DNA of 64,000 nt, taken from JAMXLO01 sp963819855 (lineage in GTDB: Bacteria; Pseudomonadota; Alphaproteobacteria; Acetobacterales; Acetobacteraceae). Made by a program: the position numbers and the translations under genes. This document shows positions 36,201 through 44,950 of the stretch, one piece after another. How positions within the stretch are numbered: the first letter of the stretch is position 1; the number at the start of each line of letters is the position of its first letter. The DNA is taken from NCBI GenBank assembly GCA_963819855.1, contig CAWFYC010000022.1, positions 62,001-126,000 on the forward strand, written 5' to 3'. A model generated the notes under the pieces. It ran no database searches and was not told the origin of the DNA. It saw only the letters and a program-made list of their open reading frames with translations.

Positions 36201-36951
36201 TCACCGGAGGAAATCGAACACGGCCACCCACGACGCGCTGGCGGCTTCGGCGTTGTAGCCGATCGTGCCAAACGGTTGTTCGTCGCGCTCCGGGAGACTG
36301 CGCACATCGAACGCATGACGCGCGTTGGGATACAGGATCGTGCGAACGCTGTTCTGCGGCGCGCCCTTAAGCACGCTGTCGCACCAGGCAGGATGCGCGA
36401 CATCATCGAGGACCCCCATGAATATGACTGCGGAGACACCGACCGTCGACCACGGTCTCGCACCACGACAATCGGGATAGGTACAGAACCGCCTTCGCGA
36501 ACACTGGCGGTCCCTGCGGCATGGCCGTCAATGCCTCCAGGACACCGCCGCCGCCATACGACCAACCGATGACGGATATCCTACTTGCATCAACGCCAGC
36601 TTGAGCGCGTGCCCAGACTGCGGCTTCGATTATATCTGAGCCGACCTCGGTCTTCGCCACATGACCGCAGTTGCTCATGCTCCGCCGGCCGATGTAGTCC
36701 ACGAACACCTCGAAATACCCGGCAGCCTGCAATTCGCCCGCGCGCTCGTCGTATGGGTTGACGCCGTTGGTCGCAACGAAGCCGGAACAGCCGGGCACCA
36801 ACAATACGGCGGGGTGTGGTGCATCGCCTGACGGCGACAACATGCGATACGGCTCTGTGGCGGACTCTGCATGAGCCGACGGCAATGGTGCCAGCAGCCC
36901 AGCACAAAACGCAAAACGCAGTATCGGCGACGGCTGGCCGGATGATGGCAT
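36201..36951 (-). CDS. Exported dienelactone-hydrolase-like alpha/beta hydrolase (frameshifted in this sequence)
   Basis: About 249 residues. A signal peptide, ILRFAFCAGLLAPLPSAHA, starts the protein, with ATG at 36951 placed after AGGAGG. The nucleophile serine is in VIGWSYGGGGVLEAL, and the histidine is in NARHAFD near the end. Dienelactone hydrolase proper has cysteine as nucleophile, so this is a relative with serine. Near 36480 one extra C (TAC-C-TATCCC) breaks the frame; removing it restores VLYYPDCRGARPW, and then FMGVLDDVAHPAWC. The substrate is unknown. Confidence 0.75.
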
Positions 36952-37044
36952 TGGTTGCCTCCTGCCCAACTATAGCCGAGCACGTTGCCTGCGCTCTCTT
37001 CTCCTCAGGCGGCGAGTAACGGTGGCATAGCCCCGCGACAGTCG

Positions 37045-37070
37045 AATGGCGCCTCGCACGAGGCGCCATT
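37045..37070 (-). terminator. Hairpin downstream of dps
   Basis: A perfect inverted repeat, AATGGCGCCTCG and CGAGGCGCCATT around a CA loop, lies about 12 bases past the dps stop. The stem is twelve base pairs. There is no strong run of T on the dps side, so it may act as a Rho-assisted or transcript-stabilising hairpin rather than a classical terminator. Confidence 0.6.
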
Positions 37071-37082
37071 TGCCGATCCGGT

Positions 37083-37556
37083 TCAGCCGGTGTGCGCCTC
37101 CAGGAACCATAGTGCCTTATCCAGGCCGCGCGATGCCTCGGTGAAGATGTCCGCGGTGTCGGCGTCACCCGCCTCAGCAGTCGTGTCGATCGCTGCACGG
37201 ACCGCATTGGCGACCTTGGCGTAGCGCTCGATCAACGCTGCCAGATGGTCCTTGATGGCGTAGATGTCGGTCGGATAAGGCGGCAGCGTCGTGGCCTTTG
37301 CCACCACCTGCGTCGTTCCGAGAGCGGTGCCGCCCAACTGCACCACTCGCTCGGCCATGGTGTCGACGTAGCCGTCGATCTCGCCGCGGAATCCATCGAT
37401 CATCTCGTGAACCGCTATGAACTCCGGTCCTTTCAGGTTCCAGTGCGCCTGCTTGGTCAGCAACGCCAGGTCGATGGCGTCGGCCAGCCGTGCGTTCAGC
37501 ACCTCGATCGATACGGTCTTGGCGTTGGACGCCACGTCATTCTTGGTCTTGTGCAT
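37083..37556 (-). CDS. dps: DNA starvation/stationary-phase protection protein Dps
   Basis: A 157-residue ferritin-like protein that forms dodecamers, oxidises ferrous iron with peroxide and coats DNA. The ferroxidase signature is KQAHWNLKGPEFIAVHEMID, with the histidine and acidic ligands in place, and the C-terminal helix RGLDKALWFLEAH is typical. A good ribosome site (AAGGAGAG) precedes the ATG. It is a single gene with a hairpin after its stop. OxyR or sigma-factor sites are not recognisable by eye. Confidence 0.94.
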   Translation of the reverse strand: MHKTKNDVASNAKTVSIEVLNARLADAIDLALLTKQAHWNLKGPEFIAVHEMIDGFRGEIDGYVDTMAERVVQLGGTALGTTQVVAKATTLPPYPTDIYAIKDHLAALIERYAKVANAVRAAIDTTAEAGDADTADIFTEASRGLDKALWFLEAHTG

Positions 37557-37589
37557 GGATTCGGTCTCTCCTTACTGCAAGGAATTTGA

Positions 37590-37854
37590 TCGGCCGTCAG
37601 ATTCGCCGTTCGCCGCAATTCTGGATCACATTCCGGTATGGCCGATGGTACGATCTGGAGGCCAAGCTCGCGCAGCCACTCATTGCCATTGGTATGGTCG
37701 AAGTGCCAGTGCTGTTCGCCCTCGGCCGGCACGATGTGTTCCCTGCCGACGACATCGCGCTGGCGGCAGCGGCGGCGCATCTGAAGGTAATCGACGCACG
37801 ACCCGGTCCGGTGGCGCTGCGCGGCCCGGTTGCTCTGGCACCATTGGCGATCCG
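37590..37854 (+). pseudogene. Possible alpha/beta hydrolase fragment
   Basis: In one forward frame the gap between dps and the carbamoyltransferase reads WYDLEAKLAQPLIAIGMVEV, then PVLFALGRHDVFPADDIALA. This resembles the stretch around the catalytic acid of alpha/beta hydrolases (VPVLFALGRHD..P). No nucleophile motif or matching N-terminus precedes it, and it runs on into the opposite-strand gene. It is at most a remnant; chance similarity is not excluded. Confidence 0.3.
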
Positions 37855-40050
37855 TCATCGGCCGGCCGGCGCTGGACGACTTCCCGGTGGTGTGACAGCA
37901 GCGGTTCCGTCATGTCCGGCGCAAGGCCACGCCATCACGCCGGCTTCCATCCGCCAGCGCTGGAGCCATTTGGATAACCGCAGCCCGCCATCCTTGGGTG
38001 GCGCCGTAACCGCGTGCCAGGCGAGATAGCCGCCGCCACCCTCGCCCAACATCAGCACCCCGTCCATCGCCTTCGACCGGCGCAGCGCCTCGAGTGCCTG
38101 TTGCGGCGTCTGCACGATCGGTCCGGCGACGTTGAGCGAGGTGTTCACCGAGACCTCGACGCCGGCACGGCGGCCCATCGCCCGGAGATAGGCATGGGTG
38201 AACGGATCGGAGTGCTCGCGCACGATCTGGATGCGGCTGGTATTGTCGCGGTGGATCACCGCGGGGATATGCGTGATCGCTTCGGGGCGCGGCCTGACGG
38301 TCAGCACCATGTAACTGTAGGCGTTGTAATCGTCATCCGCGGCGCCGTCCTGTAGTTCGAACCAGCGGCGCGCCGCCGCCAGCGTGAGCATCGGCGCGAG
38401 CGGCCTGAACGGCTCGCGGAACTTCACCAGGCGGTTGATGGTCTCCAGCGTGCGCGGATTGCGCGGATTGGCGAGGATCGAGCGATGACCGAGCGCGCGC
38501 GGACCGGTCTCGGCGCGACCCTGGAACAGGCCCAACACTCCGTCCTGCGCGACGCAGAAGGCGAGCAGGTCGGCGATGCGATCGGCCGTGTCGTCCAGCC
38601 GTTCCCAGCCGATGTCGTGGGCGCTGCGCAGTGCTGCCTCGATCTCGGCATTGGTCGGGACCACGCCGCAATGGAAGGCGTGGCGCAATGGTTCGCCGAG
38701 CGACGCACCGTTGGCCAGCGCGAAATGATAGGCGGCACCGACCGGCACGCCGGCGTCGCCCGGCACCGGCGGCACCCAGACGTGCAGGCCGGGGAAGTGA
38801 TCCATCAGCCGCATGTTGGCGATGGCGTTCAGTGCCGTGCCGCCGGTCAGCACAAGCTTCCGGCTGCCGGTGGTGCGGATCAGGTGGCCGACGATGTGGA
38901 ACAGTGCGTCCTCGAACACGAGCTGGGTTGCGGCCGCCTTGTCGAAGCGTTCCTGTGCATTGACCGCGGCGGACGCGAGGTCGACGCGCATCACCGCGTC
39001 CGGGTTCCACATGGCATCGAGCGAAACCGGTGGGCCGAGGATGCCGCGCAGTGCCTTGGTATAGGGATGCACCTGCAGGCTGCGCGGCCAGTTCGCCAGC
39101 GCGCGATTGAGCCGCACGGTGCCGTCATTGGTGAAGTGGAACAGCTCGCGCAATTGACGGTAATAGGGGTTGGTCAGCCGTTCACCATCGCCCCAGGCGG
39201 TCGAGCCCATGTAACGGCCTTCGCTGCTGAGGATGGTCCACCCGCCCTGGGTCGAGCTGATCATGCTGTAGAAGCCGCCGAGCGAATCGAAAATGTCGCG
39301 GTTGCGGTAGCGCAGCGTGACGGTGCCGCGCTGCGCCAGATAGAGCGAGATCGCGCCGTCGTCGCCGATGCCGTCGAGCACGCTGATCATCACCGGTTCG
39401 TCGCTGCCGGCGAACGGCGACACGGCGTAGGAGAAGTAAGCGTGGTTGTCGTGATGTCGACTGCCGATGACCGGTACGGGCCGGCTTGTCCCAAGTTGGC
39501 GGCCGAGACGCCGCGATGATCGGAACGCGCGCTCGATGTGGCGAGCATTCATCGGCGCGAAGTTCTGCGGCCGGAGAAACACACGGCTGGCCGGCAGTTC
39601 CTCGACGATACTGCGCAACAGGGTGGCGGCGAGCGTGACGTAGTCCCAGCTTGCGACAAACGCGTGGATCTGCCCGGGCTCGACGCCGGCCTCGTCAAGC
39701 ATCGTCAGTGCTGCATGCAGGCTTTGCTCCGGCCAGGTGGTGCAGTGACGAATCCCGCTGTAGCGTTCCTCTTCATTGTTGCAGATCAGGCGTATGCCAT
39801 CGGCACGCGAGACCTCGACCAGCGCGACACCGCTATTGTGGCCGGCGGGGCCGATGCCGGCCAGATACGCGCGTTCGCCGCGTCGCAGCTTGTCCGTGAG
39901 GGCAGCGCCGCGCTCGCGTGCGAAGGTGCTGTCCGGCACGTGGAAGTCGTGGCGCGCCGCATAGGCGCGCAGCAGAGGTCGCGCAACGCGTTCGGCGAGC
40001 GCGCCGAACCACGGATGGGTCGGACCGTAACGGCCATGGATCACGGCCAT
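37855..40050 (-). CDS. NodU/CmcH-family carbamoyltransferase
   Basis: A 731-residue protein with the two domains of O-carbamoyltransferases. The N-terminal domain has GIGPAGHNSGVALVEV, NNEEERYSGIRHC and the metal-binding histidines in RHHDNHAYFSYAVSPF. The C-terminal YrdC-like domain has LVLTGGTALNAIANMRLM, QGRAETGPRALGHRSIL and EVSVNTSLNVAGPIV. The family moves carbamoyl from carbamoyl phosphate to hydroxyls of sugars, antibiotics or Nod factors. Its start overlaps the end of serB by ten bases, which suggests joint translation. No antibiotic or nodulation genes are nearby, so the acceptor is unknown. Confidence 0.88.
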   Translation of the reverse strand: MAVIHGRYGPTHPWFGALAERVARPLLRAYAARHDFHVPDSTFARERGAALTDKLRRGERAYLAGIGPAGHNSGVALVEVSRADGIRLICNNEEERYSGIRHCTTWPEQSLHAALTMLDEAGVEPGQIHAFVASWDYVTLAATLLRSIVEELPASRVFLRPQNFAPMNARHIERAFRSSRRLGRQLGTSRPVPVIGSRHHDNHAYFSYAVSPFAGSDEPVMISVLDGIGDDGAISLYLAQRGTVTLRYRNRDIFDSLGGFYSMISSTQGGWTILSSEGRYMGSTAWGDGERLTNPYYRQLRELFHFTNDGTVRLNRALANWPRSLQVHPYTKALRGILGPPVSLDAMWNPDAVMRVDLASAAVNAQERFDKAAATQLVFEDALFHIVGHLIRTTGSRKLVLTGGTALNAIANMRLMDHFPGLHVWVPPVPGDAGVPVGAAYHFALANGASLGEPLRHAFHCGVVPTNAEIEAALRSAHDIGWERLDDTADRIADLLAFCVAQDGVLGLFQGRAETGPRALGHRSILANPRNPRTLETINRLVKFREPFRPLAPMLTLAAARRWFELQDGAADDDYNAYSYMVLTVRPRPEAITHIPAVIHRDNTSRIQIVREHSDPFTHAYLRAMGRRAGVEVSVNTSLNVAGPIVQTPQQALEALRRSKAMDGVLMLGEGGGGYLAWHAVTAPPKDGGLRLSKWLQRWRMEAGVMAWPCAGHDGTAAVTPPGSRPAPAGR

Positions 40051-40922
40051 TGTGCGATGATGTCCGCGGCCCGATACCCCTGCGCGAACAGCAGCGCGCG
40101 CAGGTTCGCGTGGTCCACCCGCGCCCGCGCCTCCGCTGCCACGATCGGCTTGGCATGGAACGCCACACCCAGCCCGGCCGCGCGCAGCATGTCGAGGTCG
40201 TTGGCGCCATCGCCGACGGCAAGCGTCGCCGAGAGTTCCAGTCCGCGTTCGGCGGCCAGTTCGGTCAGCGTGGCCAGCTTGGTGTCGCGGTCGAGGATCG
40301 GTTCGGCAACCTGCCCGGTCAGCGCGGTGCCGTCATCCAGCAGCACGTTGGACCGGTGCAGATCGAAGCCGCACACCGCGGCGACACGGCTGGTGAAGAA
40401 GCTGAAGCCGCCCGACACCAACGCCGTGCAGGCGCCATGCGCGCGCATCGTCGCGACCAGCTCGCGCGCGCCGGACGTAAGGCGCACACGCCGCCAGGTG
40501 CGTTCCAGCGCATCGACCGACAGTCCCTTCAGCATCGCCACCCGTTCGCGCAGCGCCGCCTTGAAGTCGAGCTCGCCGTTCATCGCGCGAGCGGTGATGG
40601 CGGCGATGCGGTCCTTCAGGCCGGCGAAGTCGGCGAGTTCGTCGAGCGTCTCGCCGGTGACGATGGTGCTGTCCATGTCGGCAATCAGCAGGCGCTTGCG
40701 GCGGCCGTCCGTCGGCATGACGATCGCATCGATCGCGGCGCCGTCCAGCGCGGCGCGCACCAGCGCCATGTCGGGCGCGGTCGAAACAGCAATGTCGGCA
40801 GCCTCACCGGGCGCCAGGATTTGCGGCCCACCACCGCCCACCGCATCGCGGACGCGGGCAATCAGGGGGTCGGTCAGCGTTGTAGACTCGCGTGCGGCGA
40901 TCAGGGTCAGACTGTAATGCAT
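40041..40922 (-). CDS. serB: Phosphoserine phosphatase
   Basis: A 293-residue HAD phosphatase that makes L-serine from phosphoserine. The nucleophile is Asp82 in ADMDSTIV, motif II is in ALVSGGFSFFT and motif III/IV is AVGDGANDLDML with an upstream lysine in RDTKLATL. An N-terminal ACT-like region of about 70 residues precedes the catalytic domain, as in the long proteobacterial form. Its end overlaps the carbamoyltransferase start. In relatives serB lies beside miaA; here a DUF5996 gene sits between them. Confidence 0.94.
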   Translation of the reverse strand: MHYSLTLIAARESTTLTDPLIARVRDAVGGGGPQILAPGEAADIAVSTAPDMALVRAALDGAAIDAIVMPTDGRRKRLLIADMDSTIVTGETLDELADFAGLKDRIAAITARAMNGELDFKAALRERVAMLKGLSVDALERTWRRVRLTSGARELVATMRAHGACTALVSGGFSFFTSRVAAVCGFDLHRSNVLLDDGTALTGQVAEPILDRDTKLATLTELAAERGLELSATLAVGDGANDLDMLRAAGLGVAFHAKPIVAAEARARVDHANLRALLFAQGYRAADIIAQWP

Positions 40923-40938
40923 CGAACGACGAAAACCG

Positions 40939-41883
40939 TTATCCGTGCTCCGCTCGTTCCAAAGCCGCGCGGTCCCAATGTCCGAGGTCGGCCGCCGCAG
41001 CGTACGTGTGGCGCAGATAGTCCATCAGGGCGGCATCCGGCGACTGCGCCTGGCGGACCGCATCGTAGGGCAAAATGAACTGCCCGAGATCCTGGTCGTA
41101 GTAGGTCGCATCCGGGCGCATCGGCGCCTGTCCAAAGCCCTCCGGCTCAGGATAGGCGTAGCTGAAGAACGCCGGCCGACCGAAGCCCCCGTTGCCTGGC
41201 CAGAAACCGCAACTACTCACCTCATGTGAGTAGGCCTCCTGCATGACCCACGTGCCAACGTTCGGTGTGTTGATGGTCAGTTTGGGCGCGACCCGCCCGG
41301 AAAACCGCGTGATGGCCAGATCGAAACTCCCCCAGAAGAAATGCACCGGGCTTACCTTTCCGATGAAGTCCGACCGGAACCGGGTGAACACCCGTTCGAC
41401 CTGCACCAGAGCGCGCCAGAACCGATGCACGTATTCCGGGTCGTAGCAGTGATGCTCGTGGTCCTGGTCGAACGGTATGGCATCAGCGATCTCGACCGGC
41501 ATCGTCCAGATGTGGGTCTCCAGTCCGAGGCCGCGCAGCCGGCCCATGACTTCGGCATGGAAATCGGCAACCGATAGCGGAGCAAGCGGCACGGTTTCGA
41601 CCTTGCCTTCGCTGGTCAGAATATTCAGGCGGTGGTCGATGAAGTCGAGGTCGATCTGGAAACTCCGGGCACCATAGGGGATCGGCGACGTCGTCAGTCC
41701 ACGACAGGTCACGTACAGCGGCACCTGCCACCAGTGGTTGATCATCGGCGCGTGAGCCAGTCGGATCTTGCCGATCACCTGTGTCCAAAGATGCAGCGTC
41801 GCGCAGGTATCCGCCCAGTCGGCGAAGGGGAGCTCGGGCCAGTCGCTGCCGCTGGTTTGGTTTGAACCGACAGTTGCTGCCAT
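40939..41883 (-). CDS. DUF5996 family protein
   Basis: A 314-residue cytoplasmic protein. Recognisable stretches are WPELPFADWADTCATLHLWT, IGKIRLAHAPMINHWWQVPL, SPVHFFWGSFDLAITRFSGR and HEVSSCGFWPGNGG. These match the DUF5996 family, whose function is not established. It is rich in aromatic residues. It lies 16 bases upstream of serB in the same direction and may be in its transcript. The roughly 230-base gap between its start and miaA should hold divergent promoters, though I could not identify boxes with confidence. Confidence 0.8.
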   Translation of the reverse strand: MAATVGSNQTSGSDWPELPFADWADTCATLHLWTQVIGKIRLAHAPMINHWWQVPLYVTCRGLTTSPIPYGARSFQIDLDFIDHRLNILTSEGKVETVPLAPLSVADFHAEVMGRLRGLGLETHIWTMPVEIADAIPFDQDHEHHCYDPEYVHRFWRALVQVERVFTRFRSDFIGKVSPVHFFWGSFDLAITRFSGRVAPKLTINTPNVGTWVMQEAYSHEVSSCGFWPGNGGFGRPAFFSYAYPEPEGFGQAPMRPDATYYDQDLGQFILPYDAVRQAQSPDAALMDYLRHTYAAAADLGHWDRAALERAEHG

Positions 41884-42133
41884 TCTGGTTATCCCCGTCC
41901 TACCCTACCAATCATGCGGCCGGCATGCGGGCTGAGCCACCCCCACAGATGGACTGTGGGGCCGCAAGCAGCCAGTGATAAAGCCGCCACGGACGCCGGC
42001 AGCAAGGATTCACGTTCCGAGCGGCCGGTTCAAACAGCAAGGGCGAACCCATGGCCAATACCGCGGCGATCCATCCCTACCCTGACGGGTTCATCGCGAG
42101 CTCCGGTCACTGACACCGCCACTCGCCCTGATA

Positions 42134-43066
42134 GTGGCCGGTCCTACCGCCAGCGGGAAATCCGCGCTGGCCCTGGAACTGGCCGAGCGCTGGCGCGGCA
42201 CGGTCATCAATGCCGACGCCATGCAGGTATACCGGGAGCTGCGCGTGGTGACGGCGCGGCCGACCCCTGACGAGGAGGCCCGCGTCCCCCACGCGCTCTA
42301 TGGCATCCGACCGGCGGCCGACCCAGGCAGCGTCGCGTGGTGGCACGACGCTGCCTTGGCGGAGATGGATCGCGCGCACCAGGCCGGTCGGCTGCCGATC
42401 CTTACCGGCGGCAGCGGGCTCTATTTCGCCTCGCTGACCGACGGTATCGCTGCCATCCCCGATCCCGGCCCGGGCGCACGCACGGAGGCACGGGCACTGC
42501 TCAAGCAGATCGGCCCAGTAGCGCTGCACGTCCGCCTCGCCGAGGTCGATCCGGCGACCGCCGCTAAGATCCGCCCCACTGACAGCCAACGGATCGCCCG
42601 CGCCTGGGAAGTGTGGCGGGGCACCGGCACCGGGCTGGCCGTTTGGCAGGCGCAGCCGGCGTGCCCTGCCCCGTGGTGCTTTGCCGCCATCCTGCTCGAC
42701 CCGCCGCGGGAGGACCTCCGCACGGCCATCCATGCGCGTCTCGCGGCGATGCTGGAGCGGGGTGCCCTCGACGAGGTACGGGCACTCCTTGCGCTCGGCC
42801 TGGACCCTGCGCTGCCAGCCATGCGGGCGCACGGCGTGCCCGAACTCGCGGCCTGCCTGCGGGGACAGATCAGCCTCGAGGAGGCAACGCGGCGGGTGGA
42901 CCTGGTCACCGGCCAGTACACCAAGCGCCAGGCAACCTGGTTCCGCCATCATCCGCTCGCAGCCCCGTCACGTACGCATACGATCCATGCGCGAATTGGC
43001 GAGGAGGTGAAACTTTTGGAAAGGAATTACCCTGATATATTGGCATTTATTGAAAGCATGGGTTGA
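42134..43066 (+). CDS. miaA: tRNA dimethylallyltransferase MiaA
   Basis: About 310 residues. It adds the dimethylallyl group to A37 of tRNAs that read U-starting codons. The P-loop is AGPTASGKSALALELA, then NADAMQVYRELRVVTARPT, LTGGSGLYFASLTDG and the C-terminal tRNA-binding TGQYTKRQATWFRHH. The GTG at 42134 starts directly at the P-loop and omits the preceding strand (LALIV), which is present in frame upstream back to a stop at 42083. No ATG, GTG or TTG lies in that extension; a CTG at 42110 is possible. The true start is therefore unclear. The end is AT-rich. Confidence 0.92.
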   Translation: MAGPTASGKSALALELAERWRGTVINADAMQVYRELRVVTARPTPDEEARVPHALYGIRPAADPGSVAWWHDAALAEMDRAHQAGRLPILTGGSGLYFASLTDGIAAIPDPGPGARTEARALLKQIGPVALHVRLAEVDPATAAKIRPTDSQRIARAWEVWRGTGTGLAVWQAQPACPAPWCFAAILLDPPREDLRTAIHARLAAMLERGALDEVRALLALGLDPALPAMRAHGVPELAACLRGQISLEEATRRVDLVTGQYTKRQATWFRHHPLAAPSRTHTIHARIGEEVKLLERNYPDILAFIESMG

Positions 43067-43121
43067 CGCACCGCACCATCCGGCCTATCGGTGCGCCCCC
43101 GTTACCGCCCGGAGCACGACC

Positions 43122-44900
43122 ATGTCGGCAGACGAGACCCAATCGGGAGCAGAAGTTCTCCTGCGCGCCCTGAAGGACCAGGGCGTAGAGGTCATCTTCG
43201 GATACCCCGGCGGCGCCGTACTGCCGATCTATGATGCGCTGTTCAAGCAGAACGCGATCCGCCACATCCTGGTCCGCCAGGAGGGCGGCGCGGTGCATGC
43301 CGCCGAGGGCTACGCCCGCTCCACCGGCAAGGTAGGCGTCGTGCTGGTCACCTCCGGCCCGGGCGCCACCAATGCGGTGACCGGACTGGTGGACGCACTT
43401 ATGGACTCGATCCCGGTGGTCTGCCTGACCGGCCAGGTACCCACCCACCTGATCGGCAACGACGCGTTCCAGGAGGCGGACACCACCGGCATCACCCGCC
43501 CCGCCACCAAGCACAACTACCTGGTCAAGCGCGCCGAGGACCTGGCGCGGGTGGTGCACGAGGCGTTCTACGTCGCCCGTTCCGGTCGGCCCGGCCCGGT
43601 GGTGATCGATCTGCCGAAGGACATCGTGATCGGCAAGGCGCCCTACACCGAACCGGCCTCGGGCCACGCGAGCTACCGTCCGCAGACCGAGCCCGACCAC
43701 GGCCAGATTGCCAAGGCGATCGCCCTGCTGAAACACGCGAAGCGGCCGGTGATCTATGCCGGCGGCGGTGTGATCAACGCCGGACCCGCGGCCTCGGCGG
43801 CGTTGAGGCAGTTCGCCCGCATGACCGGTTTCCCGGTCACCAACACGCTGATGGGTCTCGGCGCCTATCCCGCCTCCGATCCGCAGTTCCTCGGTATGCT
43901 GGGCATGCACGGCACCTACGAGGCCAACCTTGCGATGCATGGCTGCGACGTGCTGTTGAATATTGGCGCGCGGTTCGACGACCGGGTGACCGGGCGGCTG
44001 AACGCGTTCAGCCAGGGATCGAAGAAGATCCACGCCGACATCGATCCCTCATCCATCAACAAGAACGTGCCGGTCGATGTAGCCATCGTGGGCGACGCCG
44101 GCCGCACGCTGGATGCGCTGATCGCCGCCTGGAAGGCCGATGCCACGGTGCCTGACACACAGGCGCTGGCGGCGTGGTGGCGACACATCGATACCTGGCG
44201 CGCGAAGGACAGCCTGAAGTTCACCCAGGACATGACGCCCGGCGCGATCATCAAGCCGCAATACGCCATCCAGCGGCTGTATGAACTGACCCGCGCGGTG
44301 GGCCAGGAGATCTTCATCACCACCGAGGTCGGCCAGCACCAGATGTGGGCCGCCCAGCACTTCCACTTCGAGCAGCCGAATCATTGGATGACCAGCGGCG
44401 GTCTCGGCACCATGGGTTACGGACTGCCGGCCGCGATGGGCGTGCAGGTGGCACATCCGGATGCGCTGGTGATCGATATCGCCGGCGAGGCGAGCGTACT
44501 GATGAATATCCAGGAGATGGGCACGCTGGCGCAGTACCGACTGCCGGTAAAGGTGTTCATCCTGAACAATCAGTACATGGGGATGGTTCGCCAGTGGCAG
44601 GAACTGTTGCACGGCGGGCGCTATTCGGAAAGCTACAGCGCGGCACTGCCGGATTTCGTCAAGCTGGCGGACAGCTTCCACGCCGTCGGCTTGCGCGCCG
44701 AACGCGTCGAGCAGGTCGATGACGTGATCCGCGAGATGCTGGCGACGAATTGCGCGGTGATCGCCGACATCGCGGTGGACCCGAAGGAGAACTGCTTCCC
44801 GATGATCCCGAGCGGTGCCGCGCACAACGAGATGATCCTTGGCTCCGAGCATGACCACGAAGCCGCCGGCATCACCGACGAGGGATTGGTGCTGGTCTGA
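43122..44900 (+). CDS. ilvB: Acetolactate synthase large subunit
   Basis: A 592-residue thiamine-diphosphate enzyme that makes acetolactate or acetohydroxybutyrate for valine, leucine and isoleucine. The N-terminal site has FGYPGGAVLPIYDAL and the catalytic glutamate in RQEGGAVHAAEGYAR. The TPP-binding region reads DIAGEASVLMNIQEMGTLAQ and ILNNQYMGMVRQWQ; AGE replaces the usual GDG, a variant I know from alphaproteobacterial enzymes. The ATG at 43122 gives MSADETQ. It begins the ilvB-ilvH-ORF-ilvC run after miaA. Confidence 0.96.
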   Translation: MSADETQSGAEVLLRALKDQGVEVIFGYPGGAVLPIYDALFKQNAIRHILVRQEGGAVHAAEGYARSTGKVGVVLVTSGPGATNAVTGLVDALMDSIPVVCLTGQVPTHLIGNDAFQEADTTGITRPATKHNYLVKRAEDLARVVHEAFYVARSGRPGPVVIDLPKDIVIGKAPYTEPASGHASYRPQTEPDHGQIAKAIALLKHAKRPVIYAGGGVINAGPAASAALRQFARMTGFPVTNTLMGLGAYPASDPQFLGMLGMHGTYEANLAMHGCDVLLNIGARFDDRVTGRLNAFSQGSKKIHADIDPSSINKNVPVDVAIVGDAGRTLDALIAAWKADATVPDTQALAAWWRHIDTWRAKDSLKFTQDMTPGAIIKPQYAIQRLYELTRAVGQEIFITTEVGQHQMWAAQHFHFEQPNHWMTSGGLGTMGYGLPAAMGVQVAHPDALVIDIAGEASVLMNIQEMGTLAQYRLPVKVFILNNQYMGMVRQWQELLHGGRYSESYSAALPDFVKLADSFHAVGLRAERVEQVDDVIREMLATNCAVIADIAVDPKENCFPMIPSGAAHNEMILGSEHDHEAAGITDEGLVLV

Positions 44901-44906
44901 ACCCGC

Positions 44907-44937
44907 CCGTCATCCCCGCGCAAGCGGGAATGACGAA
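44907..44937. repeat. REP-like palindrome inside the ilv operon
   Basis: GTCATCCCCGCGCAAGCGGGAATGAC lies in the 50 bases between ilvB and ilvH. GTCAT and ATGAC, with inner CCCGC and GCGGG, form an imperfect hairpin. It belongs to the same family as the units near 5.4, 22.1, 53.8 and 55.4 kb. Such a hairpin between cotranscribed genes could alter message stability or the ratio of the two subunits. Confidence 0.65.
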
Positions 44938-44950
44938 TGGAATACGAAGA

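Noticed and set aside
35789..36370. A 193-residue forward reading in the mreC-hydrolase gap
   Set aside because: It overlaps the hydrolase gene on the other strand, is Cys and Arg-rich, and shows no family pattern.
43067..43121. An ilv attenuator leader peptide before ilvB
   Set aside because: The gap is about 55 bases, with no run of Ile, Val or Leu codons and no hairpin followed by T residues.
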